Assembly (NCBI GenBank): GCA_025999315.1
Contig: BNXD01000076.1
Coordinates: forward strand, 1 to 5,592
Direction of reading: 5' to 3'
Source: Bacteroidia bacterium
GTDB lineage: Bacteria > Bacteroidota > Bacteroidia > Bacteroidales > Rikenellaceae
Length of the DNA stretch: 5,592 nt
In this document: positions 5,140 to 5,592 of the stretch, one piece after another
Layout: each line of letters begins with the position of its first letter
Position numbering within the stretch: position 1 is the first letter of the stretch
Notes under the pieces: generated by a model
Told to the model about the DNA's origin: nothing
What the model saw: only the letters and a program-made list of their open reading frames with translations
Databases searched by the model: none
Program-made: the position numbers and the translations under genes

Positions 5140-5592
5140 CTATCTGAACGCTTCCGGCCGCAACGTCGTGTGGGCGTGCCACTTGCCAAACAGAGTGAGG
5201 CCCGCCTCTTCGTTGCCGTTGATGTGCACCAGCACGATGCTGCCCTCCGACGGCTGCTGTCCCTTGGCCAGCCAGGCGTCGGCGCCCAGGGGCAGCAGCC
5301 CGAAGGCGATGATCCGACGGCTGAGCGCTTCGTCCGACACCAGGCCGGGGTAGCGAAAAAAGGGCGAGGGGATCGCTCCGGCCTCGATCATCAGCCGTTC
5401 GTTGTCGATCACCTCGTGGTGCAGGTCGGTGCCCGGACGCAGCAGAAAATTCTCGCCCGGCGGGGTTCCGGGGCGGTAGTAATGGCTGTAGCTGTGGTTG
5501 ACCCAACGTATTTCTATCTCCTGCAGGGAGGTCAGCCACGCCATATCGTCCGGATGTCGCATGATCCATTTGCCGCTCACACAGACATATAG
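5140..5592 (-). CDS. Polysaccharide deacetylase-type protein (NodB-like), C-terminal part
   Basis: The last 150 residues of a larger protein; the frame is open to the right edge, so the start lies outside. The GTG at 5580 opens a shorter frame but probably is not the true start, because the conserved N-terminal NodB motif with the catalytic Asp pair would be missing. Counting from the window edge, VNHSYSH (31-37) is the metal-binding HSxxH motif and FFRYPG (78-83) is the RxPY-like motif. LGADAWL (103-108) and IVLVHINGN (119-127) fit the late strands and the final His-containing motif. Enzymes of this fold remove N-acetyl or related groups from peptidoglycan or surface sugars using a divalent metal. 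The actual substrate and any signal peptide cannot be seen. The gene converges on icd and ends next to the icd terminator. Confidence 0.8.
   Translation of the reverse strand, partial: LYVCVSGKWIMRHPDDMAWLTSLQEIEIRWVNHSYSHYYRPGTPPGENFLLRPGTDLHHEVIDNERLMIEAGAIPSPFFRYPGLVSDEALSRRIIAFGLLPLGADAWLAKGQQPSEGSIVLVHINGNEEAGLTLFGKWHAHTTLRPEAFR

Overview
The window looks like a chromosomal stretch from a Bacteroidota bacterium of moderate-to-high GC, plausibly of the Rikenellaceae/Alistipes type; the genus is a guess. Four things point this way: genes lack clear Shine-Dalgarno sites and have A/T-rich leaders; a TTTG / TAnnTTTG promoter of the Bacteroidota housekeeping type lies before icd; the isocitrate dehydrogenase is of the eukaryote-like dimeric class; and the left end carries dispersed repeats containing the word GACTTCGCTCAGCATGACAT.

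Layout. Positions 1-519 hold no credible gene. They contain a cluster of intergenic repeats (1-236), two strong inverted repeats around a possible leftward promoter (338-405), and the terminator of the leftward operon (416-451). Positions 520-1972 are a leftward three-gene operon: an ECF sigma factor, a small single-span membrane protein that is a likely anti-sigma factor, and a small exported Spy/CpxP-like protein. Diverging from it is a rightward gene (2122-2928) for a second exported Spy-like protein. This one is built from two copies of the same 78-residue domain joined by a His/Met/Gly-rich linker. It is followed by nine TTTG units and a strong terminator. Then come a rightward MarC-family membrane protein (3109-3777) and a complete NADP-type isocitrate dehydrogenase, icd (3826-5049), with its own promoter and terminator. 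A leftward polysaccharide deacetylase (NodB-type) enters from the right edge and ends at 5140; its N-terminus lies outside the window.

How the genes may work together. The sigma factor, putative anti-sigma factor and two Spy-like proteins form a plausible envelope-stress module: the membrane protein would hold the sigma factor, and the exported proteins would be the periplasmic output. The divergent intergenic region carries the 10-base word TTTTAACTTT on both strands, pointing outward toward each gene and at equal distance from similar TC-starting words. This suggests, but does not prove, shared sigma-dependent control of both sides. MarC, icd and the deacetylase look like ordinary core genes with no visible functional link to the stress module.
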